Below, piece by piece: positions 1 through 11,622 of a stretch of 64,000 bases of DNA (within the stretch, counting starts at the first letter, position 1; every line of letters starts with the position of its first letter). This DNA is from Rattus norvegicus. Lineage: Eukaryota; Chordata; Mammalia; Rodentia; Muridae. The position numbers and the translations under genes are program-made. The notes below the pieces were generated by a model. The model was not told the DNA's origin. It saw only the letters and a program-made list of their open reading frames with translations, and made no database searches. The stretch covers positions 23,115,564 through 23,179,563 of the forward strand of contig NC_086036.1 in assembly GCF_036323735.1 (NCBI RefSeq), written 5' to 3'.

Positions 1-1810
1 ATATCCCTTCCCTGTTTCAGCTATGAGATAAGTATCCATGATGGGTGTTGATCTTCTCTAATTTGTAGGATATTCAAACCATGCTAACATGGATTTCCCC
101 TAGAGGTGTCATTAAGTCATCAGGCAGAGAATATGTAAGCAGCAGAACAGATACAAAGTAAATTGTCTGAGCCATTTACCTTCAACCATCAGGATAACAA
201 TGGAAAATTGTTAACCAATATCCCATTACAGAAGCCAAGAAACGATGGGAGAGTCAAATTGAAAGCAATAAACTACTGTATCCATTCTCAACCTTCTTTC
301 CACACGATCTTGTTTCTTTCTAGATAAAGGTATCATTTCAGCTGTCAGCGCTGAAGTTCAGGTAGCCTAATCTCCAGAAATTGTTGTCCTCACAGTCTGT
401 TTGCAAGAGGCATCACCATAACTGTTACATTTATTCCTTGTTAAGGAGACACTGATAATTTATTTACATCTGTTACACATGAAGGATTTGTAGGAGAGGC
501 CAGTTTGTGTGATACCAATATGTACAAACCACGGAAATAAAAAAGAATGAAAAACAAAGTTCACTTGTGATATTTAGTATATAGTATGTAATATATATAT
601 AAATAATATTGTTACATGCTATATATTATGTAATATTACTGAATTTTCCAGCAATGTGCAAGATCCAGAACTTGTAGCGAGAGTTTCCCTTATCTATAAA
701 TCAGTGGACAACATTCCAAAATTAAGACGTTTCAAAAATTGGAATAAGAAACTAATCAAACAATCACTGAAGCTGATTGCTTCTAACACTGTACAAAGTG
801 ATTACTTTCAGAAACAAAATTCAGACGCTTTGGGAATCCATCCTGCTTAACAGTACTTCAGTTTACTGCACTTAAATCTTATTGGTTCAGTTAACCTAAT
901 GAGGAGGTCTTAAGGAGCTACTCTATTTTAAAACATAATACATTGGGTCCTGGAATAGATGGTGATGACTGCAGCAAAGAGCGAAGAGCGCTCCATGGCC
1001 TTGCAGAGGACCTGTTTCCCTCTCTGGTGCCTACAGTGCTTCAGCCCCCTCAGTAAGCCATAAGGCACCCTGCAGTCTGTGCCTCACTTGCTGGGAAGTA
1101 ACACTCTGTGAGCTTAAGCTTAATGCATTTCTAGCCAAAGAATACTGTAATGAACTCTGCTTGAGAGCTTCTAACTCTCCCTAAAGCAGTTTTCTGAATG
1201 AGTAAAGCAATTTTAAAGGGACCTTTTTTTCAATCCAAACAATGGTAACTTGTTCCCCATGGCCGCATGTCTCTGCTGGTAATGTTGTGGGGAAACCGCA
1301 CCGGAGGAATTAAGAATGCTGAATCTGGGCACAAATCATAGTTTGCCTCATGGTGTCTAAGTTTCCTCATCTAAAAATGAGGATGTAAGTGAAACTATGC
1401 CTACACTTAAATGCTTTCCCCAAATGCATCATTGAGAAAAGTAACTAGTTCTACAATCGAATACTCAAGACCGAAAATGTGATCAGTGTATGCTAATCAC
1501 ATCAGTTATATTACCCAGAGCAAAGGTTTTTAATCATTTTTTTCTAATGGAAAATATCCATTAGTGAATCCAGAAATCAGCATAATGGATTTCAACCATC
1601 ATTTACCAGAATAACTGGAACAAAGTATGGAATATGAAAGTGCATTATGAGAAGGACAAACACTCTCTCATGACTCAGAAATTTATACACATATATTCAT
1701 AGGCTAGGAGATAAAATAAATTATACTTCTGCTCGCTAATATTATTAACAGTGCTTAAAAACCACTTATTTTAGTGTATCTATTTGAGCCAGAGGAGAAA
1801 AGCAGCTTCT
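1..1810. other. Rit2 intron, no further exon seen
   Basis: This stretch lies downstream of the Rit2 exon on the minus strand, so it should be the start of the following intron. I found no coding segment matching the next part of a Ras-like GTPase (switch II region) on the minus strand. A 64-codon plus-strand frame at 656-850 has no recognisable similarity and is probably chance. An AT-rich patch of about 70 bp occurs at 576-647. The rest looks like unique sequence. Confidence 0.6.
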
Positions 1811-1816
1811 ACTTAC
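1811..1816 (-). promoter_or_regulatory. Splice donor of the Rit2 exon
   Basis: The minus strand reads ATCG followed by GTAAGT, a consensus U1 donor directly after the last exon base. Splitting a codon after its first G fits the GAN (Glu/Asp) codon that follows the PTI motif in Ras-family proteins. Confidence 0.9.
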
Positions 1817-1873
1817 CGATTGTGGGGTCATGATAGTCCGGGAACTGGTGGCTTATAAACTGCATTGTGACTG
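1817..1873 (-). CDS. Rit2: Rit2 internal coding exon (57 bp)
   Basis: This exon encodes part of RIT2 (Rin), a neuron-enriched Ras-related small GTPase that hydrolyses GTP at the plasma membrane, binds calmodulin and lacks a CAAX lipidation box (family knowledge). Seen here: the frame CA-GTC-ACA to ATC-G translates to an Ala completed from the previous exon and then VTMQFISHQFPDYHDPTI. It begins just after the P-loop GKS and covers helix 1 and the effector/switch I segment. The Thr of DPTI is the conserved G2 residue that contacts magnesium and gamma-phosphate. The residues Val-Thr-Met and QFPDYHDPTI match RIT2, whereas RIT1 reads MTMQF and RFPEDHDPT. Exon length is divisible by three and both ends interrupt a codon after base 1. 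It is flanked by a pyrimidine tract with tandem CAG on one side and GTAAGT on the other, so it is a spliced exon, not a retrocopy. No other Rit2 exon was found, so upstream exons must lie beyond 64 kb. Confidence 0.95.
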
Positions 1874-1895
1874 CTGAAGAAAAATTAAAAAACAC
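1871..1895 (-). promoter_or_regulatory. Tandem NAGNAG splice acceptor and pyrimidine tract
   Basis: On the minus strand a T-rich tract (about 1,877-1,895) ends in TTCAGCAG. The first AG (ending at 1,874) gives the annotated exon with the Ala after GKS. The second AG (ending at 1,871) would remove exactly three bases, deleting that Ala and joining GKS directly to VTM without changing frame. Confidence 0.85.
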
Positions 1896-2423
1896 AGTCA
1901 GCTCACGCCTTTAGATTATCCATCAGCTCAAGTCTGCATTTCAATCTTTTCTAATGAGTAATTCTCTTGTATGAATGACTACATTAGCTAAAACATGATA
2001 ATAATAGTAAACTGTTATGAAAGACAGAAGGTCTGTACTCTATATCTGTGGTAAATATGTTCAACGCTTAAGTGCATTTTGACCCCTGGTATAAAAGAAT
2101 ATAACTTGAGGATAGGGCCTTCCGGTTAGCTCTGGTTAGTTGGTAGCTGTCGGGAAGCGTCTGGAATCTTTTTGGTCCTGAGTTTTCTGATGCCAGCTGA
2201 ATCTATGTCTCTGTCACCAGCTGAGAGGTCAGGGGTCGGGCTTCAAATGGAACAACTAATAATTACGTAGGTGATCTGTCATCTCAACTTGAAAGATTCA
2301 GTACATCTAAAACTGAAATGAAATGCCCTCAGCCTGCCTCAGTAGAAGTAAAGGAACACACATCTCTTTGCTGACGTGATTAACTGCCTCAACATTTGTA
2401 TCATGGCAACTCTATTTAGGTTA
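1896..2423. other. Rit2 intron, unassigned
   Basis: No open frame or recognisable repeat was assigned. The last ~320 bp (from about 2,100) could be a diverged extension of the L1 that follows, but I could not align it by eye. Confidence 0.5.
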
Positions 2424-3517
2424 TTTAGGCCAAAAAGATTCAGAATACCCAGGAAACAACTCACGCACCATATGAAGCTTTACAGTATGAAGACCCAAGT
2501 GTAGATGCTTCAATCCCACTTAGAAAGGGGAGCATAATACTCACAGAAGGCAGAAGGAGGGAGGGACCTGGGTGGGGAAGGAGCGAGCGAGGAGGGAAAG
2601 GTGGCAGCATCAGATATTGGAGAGACAGGAGAGAAACCCAGAGGGCTAGGAGAATGAATAGAAAAACGCAGCAGGGTGGGGTGAGAGACCAGAGGAACCT
2701 CCAGAAAGTCCCAGACACCAGGCATGTGAGAGGCTCCCAGGACACACTGGGGGTGCCTTTAGTGGAAACGGCAAAGAGCAGAGAGATGAAACTTGAAGAG
2801 ACCACCTCCGCTTGATAGATGTGGTCCCCGGTTGAAGGATGAGGCCACCCACCCGTCTCAAAATTTTTGACCCAGAATTGTTCCTTTCTAAAGGAAATGC
2901 AGGGACAAAAATGGAGCGAAGACTGCAGGAAAGGCCATCCAGAGACTGCCCTAACTTGGAATCGATCCTATGCGCAGGCGCTAAACCCCTGACACTATTG
3001 CTAATATCATGTCGTGCTTGCAGACAAGAGCCTGGCATGGCTGTCCTCTCAGAGGCTTTTCTAGCATCTGACAGACATAGACAGATATTTAAAGCTAACC
3101 ACTGGACTGAGCTCAGGGACCCCTATGGAGTAGATAGGGGAAAGACTAAAGGAGCCGAAAGGGATCGCAACCTCATAGAAGGGACAAAAGTATCAACTAA
3201 CTAGACCCCTTAGAGGTCCCAGAGACTAAACCACCCACCAAAGAGCTTGCATGGGCTGGTCTATGACCTGCTGCTTCAGATGTAGCAGCGGACTGACTTA
3301 TCTGGCCTCAGTGGGAGGGGATGCACTTGGTCCTGTGAGGCGATGCCCTAGAGAAGGGGGATGCTAGAGGGGCGAGGTAATATTGGATGGGTGAGTTGGA
3401 GAACATCCTGTTAGAAGAAAAGGGGAGCTTGGATGAGGTAGAGACCTCATGGAGGGGGAACCAGGAAGAGGAACAACACTTGAAATGTAAATAAATAAAA
3501 TAATTAATAAAAAAACA
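2424..3517 (+). mobile_element. Old L1 3' UTR (Lx-like), 5' truncated
   Basis: The stretch begins with sequence resembling the end of L1 ORF2 (GCCAAAAAGATTCAGAAT) and runs through a long purine-rich 3' UTR. It ends with AACACTTGAAATGTAAATAA, the typical murid L1 3' terminus, and an A/T-rich tail. The middle (about 2,860-3,200) resembles the copy at 5,340-5,650. The 121-codon frame at 2,839-3,204 is a translation of this non-coding UTR. The 5' boundary is approximate. Confidence 0.75.
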
Positions 3518-3903
3518 TTTAAATTGTCTTTAGATCCTACTCCTCTTAGATCCCTCAGAAAACAATGTAAATATCCTATTTCTCTAAAACACATTTCCAA
3601 TGGACCCAGATTCATAAGCCTACTGCTTAAGAGCAACTGACTACTAGGTTAAAGACCATGGCTTCGAACACAGTATCAGCCTGTAGGGTTTTCATAGCCA
3701 CCCTATCTCTCCGAGTGTCTTGTGCTCAAACTTCCTGAACTACTTCCTTTGAGCAAGCCTTTACTACATGCTCTAGAGTACCATTATTGTCAGACTACCC
3801 AGTCTTACTCTCTGAGCAACACTGAGGCAGGCTTAACCCTCTTCTCATCTAAACCTCAACTTTTGCACTTCTGTGTTGTACTTTTTTAATAACTAAATTT
3901 AGT
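3518..3903. other. Intron between two L1 copies, unassigned
   Basis: Apparently unique sequence with no supported gene or repeat. Confidence 0.5.
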
Positions 3904-3914
3904 AAGAGTTGTGT
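3904..3914 (+). repeat. 5' target-site duplication of inverted L1 copy 1
   Basis: AAGAGTTGTGT here is repeated exactly at 5,968-5,978. The pair brackets both the inverted and the direct L1 segments, showing that they entered as one insertion. Confidence 0.9.
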
Positions 3915-5240
3915 TCCTTTGTGATTGGGTCACCTCAGGATGATAATTTCTAATTCCATCCATTTGCCTAAAATTTTGATGAAGTCATTGTTTTTTGGGT
4001 TTTTTAAATTTTATTTTTCTTGAATATTTTATGTATTTACATATCAAATGTTATCTTCTTTCCCTCTCTCCCATACCCCCGCCCCTGCTTCTGTGAGGAT
4101 GTTCCTGCTCCCACTCACTCCAACCACAATGCCCTGCCATTACTCTACATTGGGGAAATGAGACTTCACAGGACCAAGGGCTTTTCCTCCTATTGATGCT
4201 GGACAATGACGTCCTCTGCTACATATGTGGCTGGAGTCATGAATCTCTCCATATGTACTCATTGGTTGATGGTTTAGTCCCTGGGAACTCTGATGGGGTC
4301 TGGTTGGTTGATACTGTTGATCTTCCTATGGAGAAGTCATTGTTTTTAATAGCTGAGTAATATTACATTATGTAAATGTACCACATTTTCTGTATCCATT
4401 CCTCTGTTGAAGGGCATCTGGGTTCTTTTCAGCTTCTGGCTATTATAAATAAGGCTGCTATGAACATAGTGGGGCATGTGTCCTTGTTATATGTTGGATC
4501 ATCTTTTGGGTATATGCTCAGGAGTGATAGAGCTGTGTCCTCAGGTAGTACTATGTCCAATTTTCTGAGGAATTTCTAGACTGATTTCCAGAGTGGTTGT
4601 ACCAGCTTGCAATTCCACCAACAATGGAGGAGTGTTCCTCTTTCTCCACATCCTTGCCAGCATCTACTGTCACCTGAATTTTTGGTCTTAGCCATTCTGA
4701 CTGATGTGAGGTGAAATCTCAGGGTTGTTTTGATTTGCATTTCCCTGATGACTAAAGATGTTGAACATTTCTTTAGGTGCTTCTCAGACATTCGATATTC
4801 CTCAGTTGAGAATTCTTTGTTTAGCTCTGTACCCCATTTTTAAATAGAGATATTTGATTCTCTGGAGTCTAACTTCTTGATTTCTTTGCATATATTAGAT
4901 ATTAGTCCTCTATCAGATGTAGGATTGACAAAGATCTTTTCCAAATCTGTTGGTTGCCATTTTGTCCTATTGACAGTGTCTTTTGCCTTACAGAATCTTT
5001 GCAATTTTATGAGGTCCTATTTGTTGGTTCTTGATCTTAGAGCATGAGTCATTGGTCTTCTGTTCAGAAAATTTTCTCCTGTGCCTATGTATTTGAGGCT
5101 TTTGCCCACGTTCTCTTCTATTACTTTCAGTGTATCTGGTTTTATGTGGAATCCACTTGGACTTGATCTTTGTACAAGGAGATAAGAATGGGTCGATTTG
5201 CGTTTTTCTACATGCTGACCTCCAGTTGAACCAGCACCAT
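3915..5240 (-). mobile_element. Inverted 5' segment of L1 copy 1 (ORF2 3' part)
   Basis: Read on the minus strand this is the C-terminal part of L1 ORF2, including the frame for EMQIKTTLRFHLTSVRMAK and a cysteine-rich CWQGCGERGTLLHCWWNC motif near 4,576-4,791. Stops and indels break the frame, so it is a dead copy. It is interrupted at 3,996-4,332 by a younger L1. The segment ends abruptly at 5,240, where direct-strand 3' UTR begins. This is the arrangement expected from twin priming. Confidence 0.9.
3996..4332 (-). mobile_element. Nested 5'-truncated L1 3' end
   Basis: This minus-strand L1 3' UTR starts with its reversed tail (TTTGGGTTTTTTAAATTTTA) and continues through reversed 3' UTR sequence. 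It is flanked by exact 15 bp duplications of GAAGTCATTGTTTTT at 3,981-3,995 and 4,333-4,347. Removing it restores a continuous ORF2 remnant in the host L1, so it is the younger insertion. Confidence 0.9.
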
Positions 5241-5967
5241 AAGCTTGGAATATCCAAGATACAACTCATAAGCTACATGAAATCCAAGAAGAAGGAAGAC
5301 AAAAGTGTGAATGTTTTAGACCTTCTTAGAAATAGAAACAAAAATACTCACAGGAGGAAATATGGAGACAGTGTGGAGCACAGACTGAAAGGCCATCTAG
5401 AGACTGTCCACATAGGGATGTATCCCATATACAACCACCAAACCCAGACAATATTGCTGATGCCAAGAAGTGCATGCTGACAGGAGCCTAATATAGCTGT
5501 CTGCTGAGAGGCTGTGCCAGAGCTTGACAAATACAGAGGCGAATGCTCACAGCCAACCACTGACCTGAGAACAGGGTCCCCAATGGAGGAGTTAGAAAAA
5601 GGACTGAAGTAGCTGAAGGGGTTTGCAGCCCCATAAAAAGAGCACAATATCAACCAACCAGACCCCCCCAGAGTTCCCAAGGACTAAACTACCAGACCAA
5701 GAGAACACAGAGATGGCCCTATGGCTCTATCCACATACGTAGAAGAGGATGAACTTGTTGGGCATCAATGGCAGGAGAGGCCCTTGATCCTGTGCTCAAT
5801 GCCCCTGTTTAGGAGAATGTCAGAGTGGGGAGGGGGGAGGGAGTAGGTTGGTGGGTGAGGGAGCACCCTCACAGAAGCAGAGGCCTGGGGTGGGTATTGG
5901 GGATTCTGAAAGGGAAACCAGGAAATGGGAAGACATTTAAAATGTAAATTTAAAAATGCAATTAAAA
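5241..5967 (+). mobile_element. Direct 3' segment of L1 copy 1 (3' UTR and tail)
   Basis: The segment starts at AAGCTTGGAATATCCAAG, just past the ORF2 stop in related copies, and runs through the 3' UTR. It ends in AACATT-like/AAAATGTAAATTTAAAAATG and an A-rich tail at 5,967. Open frames crossing 5,240 (for example 5,130-5,480 plus) are artefacts of the inversion junction. Confidence 0.9.
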
Positions 5968-5978
5968 AAGAGTTGTGT
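5968..5978 (+). repeat. 3' target-site duplication of inverted L1 copy 1
   Basis: AAGAGTTGTGT matches 3,904-3,914 exactly and directly follows the A-rich tail. Confidence 0.9.
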
Positions 5979-6039
5979 CTATTCTGTTTAGAGAGACTGT
6001 GCAATCATTTACATCTGATGAGCATCTGAGTATGAACTG

Positions 6040-6360
6040 CTCCTTATAGGACCAGATAACAAATTGTTTATCCCCAGCTAATAGCACTGGCTTGTGAGGT
6101 TGTGACAATATGTCAGGTGGGACCTAGCTGGAGGAAATGGATCACTGGAGATGTGGCTTTCAGTGATATTTGTCTCGAGTCCTTTCTAGCTCTATGCCTC
6201 CTTCTGTCCTCAGGAGAAGAACCACCTCCACCAGCATGCTGCTATCACTGTGATGTTCTTCCTGACCCTGTGGGCCAGGTAAGCACAGAATAAATGATTT
6301 GAAACCATGGACAAAGTAAAGACTTCTTTCTTGAAGTTGTTCTGGTGTTAGTTAGAGCCA
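6040..6360 (+). mobile_element. Possible MaLR-type LTR remnant
   Basis: The 3' part (about 6,288-6,345: AATAAATGATTTGAAACCAT, then a pyrimidine-rich stretch and TTGTTCTGGTGTTAG) resembles the polyadenylation end of old mammalian MaLR LTRs. The assignment is by resemblance only and the limits are rough. Confidence 0.35.
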
Positions 6361-6370
6361 TGCAAAAGTA

Positions 6371-6456
6371 GTGTGCGAGCGTGTGCGAGCATGTGCGCGC
6401 ATGCACACACACACACACACACACACACGCACGCACGCACGCACGCACGCACGCGC
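6371..6456 (+). repeat. (TG)/(CA)n and (CACG)n alternating purine-pyrimidine tract
   Basis: The tract runs from GTGCGAGC-type units through CA dinucleotides (about 6,404-6,428) into a GCAC tetranucleotide array. Almost every base alternates purine and pyrimidine. The 67-codon minus frame here is a translation of the repeat. Confidence 0.9.
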
Positions 6457-7319
6457 CTCAAGAACTATCTGTCTTCTTCAATCCATATCTCAGGAGGTCT
6501 GATCACCTCGCCCTCTCTTTCTGAAGAAATCCACCCAATCTGCTTAAGTTGAGCCTACCCTGATCCTCCTCAACATTTCCTCCACAGGGGTCCACCTCCA
6601 TTCACTGGCTGTAATTCCCTGCAGTCTTTGCTGCATTGGGCACTTAGCTCAGTACCACACCTACGAAGGATAATGTTATCTCTTCAAATATCACACTGTT
6701 TGATCCATGATTTAACCTTTTTATCTAAAATCTACCAGTATGTGATATGCCCAGAAGCTTTCTGGACTACCAGAAAACATTTACATAATTATGTTAATTA
6801 GTTACTGTATATTTGGGAAGAGTTTGGAAGCTAAAAACCATCTGAGCACATCTCAGTGAAAAACACATCATTATTTAAAAAACTAATTGGTTTATTTAAG
6901 TATTAAACTTATAAATCACCAAATTAACATCAAAAATAACCTGTCAGAGTCAACTACTACAGCTGTTTATAAGAACGCAGAGAACATATATTTAGATGCT
7001 TGGATGCTTGCCTTAATAGAAGCCTGCTGTTTATTGGAGAGTTGAGAAAGCCCTTCAATTACCAAATGCTCTGCCACTGAGACAGAACCAAGGAAAATGA
7101 AGCCAGATTTGGTTGTTTCCAAAACTTCAGAACTATAATTTTAGCAGACTGATGTGTAAAAGTTCCTTTAGTGTTTTCAAAAAGAGCATCTAATGGAACA
7201 TTTAATAGCCATTTTTAGGGAAATAATAAGCAAAAAATATGAAAAATAATTTTAAATATTCATGTTTGACATACAAATATATGTGGTTCATTTCAAGTTA
7301 GTAATTAAAAGAATACACA
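6457..7319. other. Rit2 intron, unassigned
   Basis: AT-rich apparently unique sequence without supported genes or recognisable repeats. Confidence 0.5.
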
Positions 7320-7544
7320 TGGAGGGATCCAGGGCTCCAGCTGCATACATAGCAGAGGATGGCCTTGTCTGGCATCAGTGGCCTTGTGAAGGCTTGATGC
7401 CCCAGTGTAGGGGAATGCCAGGGCAGTGGGGTGGGAGTGGGGGGAAAGCACCCTCATAGAAGCAGGGGAAGGGTGGTGGGATAGAGAGTTTGCAGAGGGA
7501 AAATTGTGAAAGGGGATAACATGTGAAATGTAATTAAATAAAAT
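7320..7544 (+). mobile_element. Severely 5'-truncated L1 3' end
   Basis: The last ~225 bp of an L1 3' UTR are present: CTCCAGCTGCATACATAGCA, a G-rich section, then AACATGTGAAATGTAATTAA and AAATAAAATG. The 65-codon frame at 7,262-7,459 is a translation of it. No clear target duplication was found. Confidence 0.8.
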
Positions 7545-10500
7545 GTCCTATTTTTTTAAAAAAGTTAAAAAAAAAACCTTTGAGCTTCTGCAAATGAAAG
7601 GAATAGTTCTGAAAGGCTCCCCTTGGCTAAAATAAGAATGTACATTTAGGAATGAAATTTCCATTTATGACATCAATAGACAGTAGAAGCGCACAGTTTC
7701 TACTTAATAATCCCTATGTACCCAAGGATGACATGCTCACAAGAAGCCACTGGAAGTTAATATCTGGCCCTGATGGATTCCACAGGTAGCTACGTTTAGA
7801 AGATGTTTTCTACCTAGGCAGACAATCTCCCTGCACCCATTGTCTATGCTTCCTGTTAACTTACCTACATACACTGTGCTGATATTGCAGGGACCCGTGG
7901 GACATAGTAGAAACAAGAACTCTGGTAAATCCCAGCACAACTTGGAAATCAGCCTTTTGATCAGAACCTAGGACATCTGTGGACAGTGCAACTTAAGAAC
8001 AGCTGGAATCTCAACTCAAATTTGTGTTTTAGAAATTAGGTTTTGACGTACTTGCCTTACCGTCTATGTTTGTGAAGTGGAATTGCTCCTTGGAAAGCAG
8101 TGTCTAAGTGTTTTAACCCTGTGCGTGAACAATGCGTGAAACTCCAAGCTTACCAAGTCTGTTCAATCAGAGAAAACAAAGAAAAGACCGGAACCTGAAA
8201 ACTAAACGTGGTATATAAATTTTATTTATATTTACCCAGAGCTCACCGCATCTATTTTCATTTTTCCTTACAACATCGCAGAACATCTCTCAAATGATCA
8301 ATTGCACACTGAGGCACAGGACAGCTCTTTGCAGTTCTAAGTCTAGAAACTTCCTAAATCAGATCTTGTGGTAATCAGGACACTTTATAGCATTTACTTA
8401 TTTGACATAGTTTAAATTTTCTACAATAACCAAAACTGAATAATAGATAAACTTACTACTTTCAAAGATTCACTTGCAAGTAAAGTCATTGTCAGTTTAA
8501 GTTTTATAATTGCTATCAGTGTCTGCCCTGTAGAACCCACTGGGAGGCCATTGCTAACACCCAGGATCAGAATGCCAAGGAAGAATCAGGACACCAAGAG
8601 GAAGGCTCGGGAGCTGGTTAGACTCCCTAAAGCTTCTAAGAGTCTTGACCAAAACTCTGCATGTGGGTCATGTACAATGTGATATTAGGCCATCTAACTT
8701 GGATATCAAACCCAACCATTATACTGTTAAAATGTGCAAAAGTGCATTTTTTTTAACTTGGGAAGCATTATGGGTACGGACACCTCATTTTTCTTTCTTT
8801 TTAGTGTGGTTTCCTTCCCGGCTGTCAGCTATCAAACCCAGGACAAGTGGCTAACTGAGGTGTCCATTAAAGTTCCAAAGCAGACCCAGGTACCAAGTTC
8901 TCCCTACACCCCTCAGTCTCTACTTGTTACAGGGTATGACTGACACGCCCCACCCTTTACCCTATGCTTTTCCAGTGATGGAGGAGAAGGTTTATTGTAG
9001 ATAAGAGACATTCAGATGTGGGAAGGCAAAGATAATATCATCTTAATTTCTCAGTGACTATTGGGTGTTGATGTACGTGAAGAAGTCAACAAAGCTCTAA
9101 AGTTAAATCTTTAAACTCAATGCAAAAAAAGAGCAAATAAATCTTCTCATTGATACTACAGGTCAAATATGGTCTAGATTTAATATATTAGTTTTCTTAT
9201 AAATGGTATCTATTTATTAAGTATCTTCAGCTTAACAACTAAATAGTATTTGCCTAAGGGAACAAAGGACAAAGATTGTCATTCAATTAAAATGTCTTGA
9301 AATGATTTATACAAGAAAAGTATTCTATGCACTACAAAGCTTTAGCTTATGCTCATCACATTTATTGAGCATCTGTTATGAGATAAAGATGATTATAGTA
9401 AATTAGTAGGATACATCTTTTAAAGATATTTACTTGATGTTCTAGAAACTTCAGAATGAGCAAATTCAGACACATGCATGCAGAAGCAGGAAGGTGGATG
9501 GAAATGGGTGCCTGGGGTATAGACAGAATGTATGAGGACGCTATTTCCTTCTTGTCTTAAAGGCATTTCCAAGTGTGAGAGGCAGATGGCTATAGCAAAG
9601 CCCTTGTCTGCACTTCAGTTCCTTACTTCTCATTCATTTCAAAGTCGAGCATGCAGAGAGGAATGGATTCCTTTCATCAAGTGGGTCTCCCACACCCTCA
9701 AGCACCATTGAAACTATGACACAGTGTTAACAGAGAAAGGATAGCAATTCCTGGATGGGAAGATCCTGGAGGAAGTGTTACAAACACTACATATTCATTC
9801 CCCCGTGTGCCTGCCATTATTGTAATTTGTCATGTGCCCAACCCTGTCTGTAATGCAGCTGCAGTATATTTCAAGAAGAAGGATTCAGGATTTGTAAAAA
9901 GGTAACAGACTCTTAAACACAGCGAAGGTAAGAACACTCAATGACAATGTGACATTTTCAAATTTAAGAAAATGAAATCTTTTAGAGCTTTGCAAACATA
10001 GATGCCTTTTACAATTTCCTGAACATCTCGAGGAACCATTACAAGAAACTGAACTTGTTTAAATTTCTGAAAATCACAAACTATATGCTGATGGTTTGAG
10101 AAATAATTATTTATAAGGGTTTTATGTGAATTACTGAGTGAAATGCTCTTGTAGATAAATTAAACAGCCACTGAGAAAATTAAGGAACAATAATAATAGA
10201 AAAATAAGTCCTGTTTTGTAGTGTTACAGCTTATTTTCATTGATTTATAGATAGAATATATATGTACAGGGAGAAAAATTTGGTGAGAAAATTTGATTCA
10301 TTGACTATAAATTTAATACAAAAAATTAGAAATAAAAAAACAATGTTTTGTTTTACTCAGGTATCGTTTCTTTGATTTCTAAGATTATTACAAGTACTGT
10401 CTAATAACTGCATAAATCTACCTCTGTAAATATAAGAATTTACTAAAAGCTAAGATATACATAGAATAGCAAAATACAGATTTCGTGTAAAACAGTTTTG

Positions 10501-11569
10501 CTTTATTGGTGGTTACATAATTAACATATTTCGTGTAAATGCAGTGATTCCTAAGAGTTTATATTCAGTAAATACCCACAATGAAAAAGACCCCTCCAAA
10601 CAGAAACAACTTCCATACAATAATAGTATTAAGAGATTTAAAAAATGAAAGAGAGCTTATTTTATTTGATCTCTCCTTTCTATGTATCTCTTAATTCAAA
10701 ATTTTCCCTTTGTTATTTAGAGGTTTCCATAAGTTACGATTTCATTTTTCCAGTTAACTTTAAATAAGCTGTTCTTCTTTTGCATAATGCAGTATTAAAC
10801 CATCAAATTTACGTTTCTGAGAAATCTGACAAGATCATATATCATCCTCCTTGGACTGTTAGCAGTTTATGGCCAGAGGCAGACTGTCAATTGTAAAAAA
10901 GGAAATTCACAAAAAAGAGTTATTTTCTACAGAGTGAATCACAGAACAGCTGACATGCTGCACAGAAGCAGACCATTTGTTACCAATTCTCCTGAGCACA
11001 CCCACCCTTCCAGAGGAATTTGATTTCTTATGGAAAGCACTAGAATGAAGCATTCTGCATAATGATATCATCTAACAGCAGAGCACAGGACAGTCAGTCC
11101 ACACTGCCCCTTTGGGAACCGATGTCCTGAAATGGTAAATATGAAGCTAAATGACTGGTCACCAGGGGTTAGTCACTTTTCTCTCATTAGGGAGTGTGGT
11201 AAGACTTGGAAAAATTGCTTAAACTTACCATTTTCATTTTATGGTGGGCAAAACAAAGAGATTGGGGAAAAGATAAAATAAGGCCAGTCATAGATTACCC
11301 ATCCTGCCATGCTTCGTTCTCCACTCCATTGTCTTATTACCAAAACCCATACGACCTCACCATCAGTTTTATCTTCCACATCTCTGTCTCCAACAAGTAA
11401 TTCGTTTCTAATTCCGCTGGTCTTCTGGGAATTCTTCATCGCCCAGTCACTCCCTGTGAAGAGGCCTGAGCTAATGCTGTGCTCTCGGCCTAGACTGCTC
11501 CTCTGTTAGACATCTGTGGGGCTTGCTGCCATTCTCTTTCATATCATTACTCATAGATGAGCCTGTTGG
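7545..11569. other. Rit2 intron, about 4 kb with no assigned feature
   Basis: Only short frames (up to ~73 codons) occur on either strand and none resembles a known protein. I saw no SINE, L1 or tandem array. Composition is AT-rich, particularly 10,080-10,800. Confidence 0.5.
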
Positions 11570-11622
11570 TGGCTGTTACCTTGGCCATGGTGTCTCCTCA
11601 CAGCAATAAAACCCTAAGACAG
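11570..11622 (+). mobile_element. Fragment of a rodent interspersed repeat (3' end)
   Basis: GCCATGGTGTCTCCTCACAG followed by CAATAAAACCCTAAGACAG matches the end of the repeat seen more fully at 28,955-29,372. The family name is uncertain. Confidence 0.5.

Noticed and set aside
5130..5480. 116-codon plus frame
   Set aside because: It spans the L1 inversion junction at 5,240/5,241.
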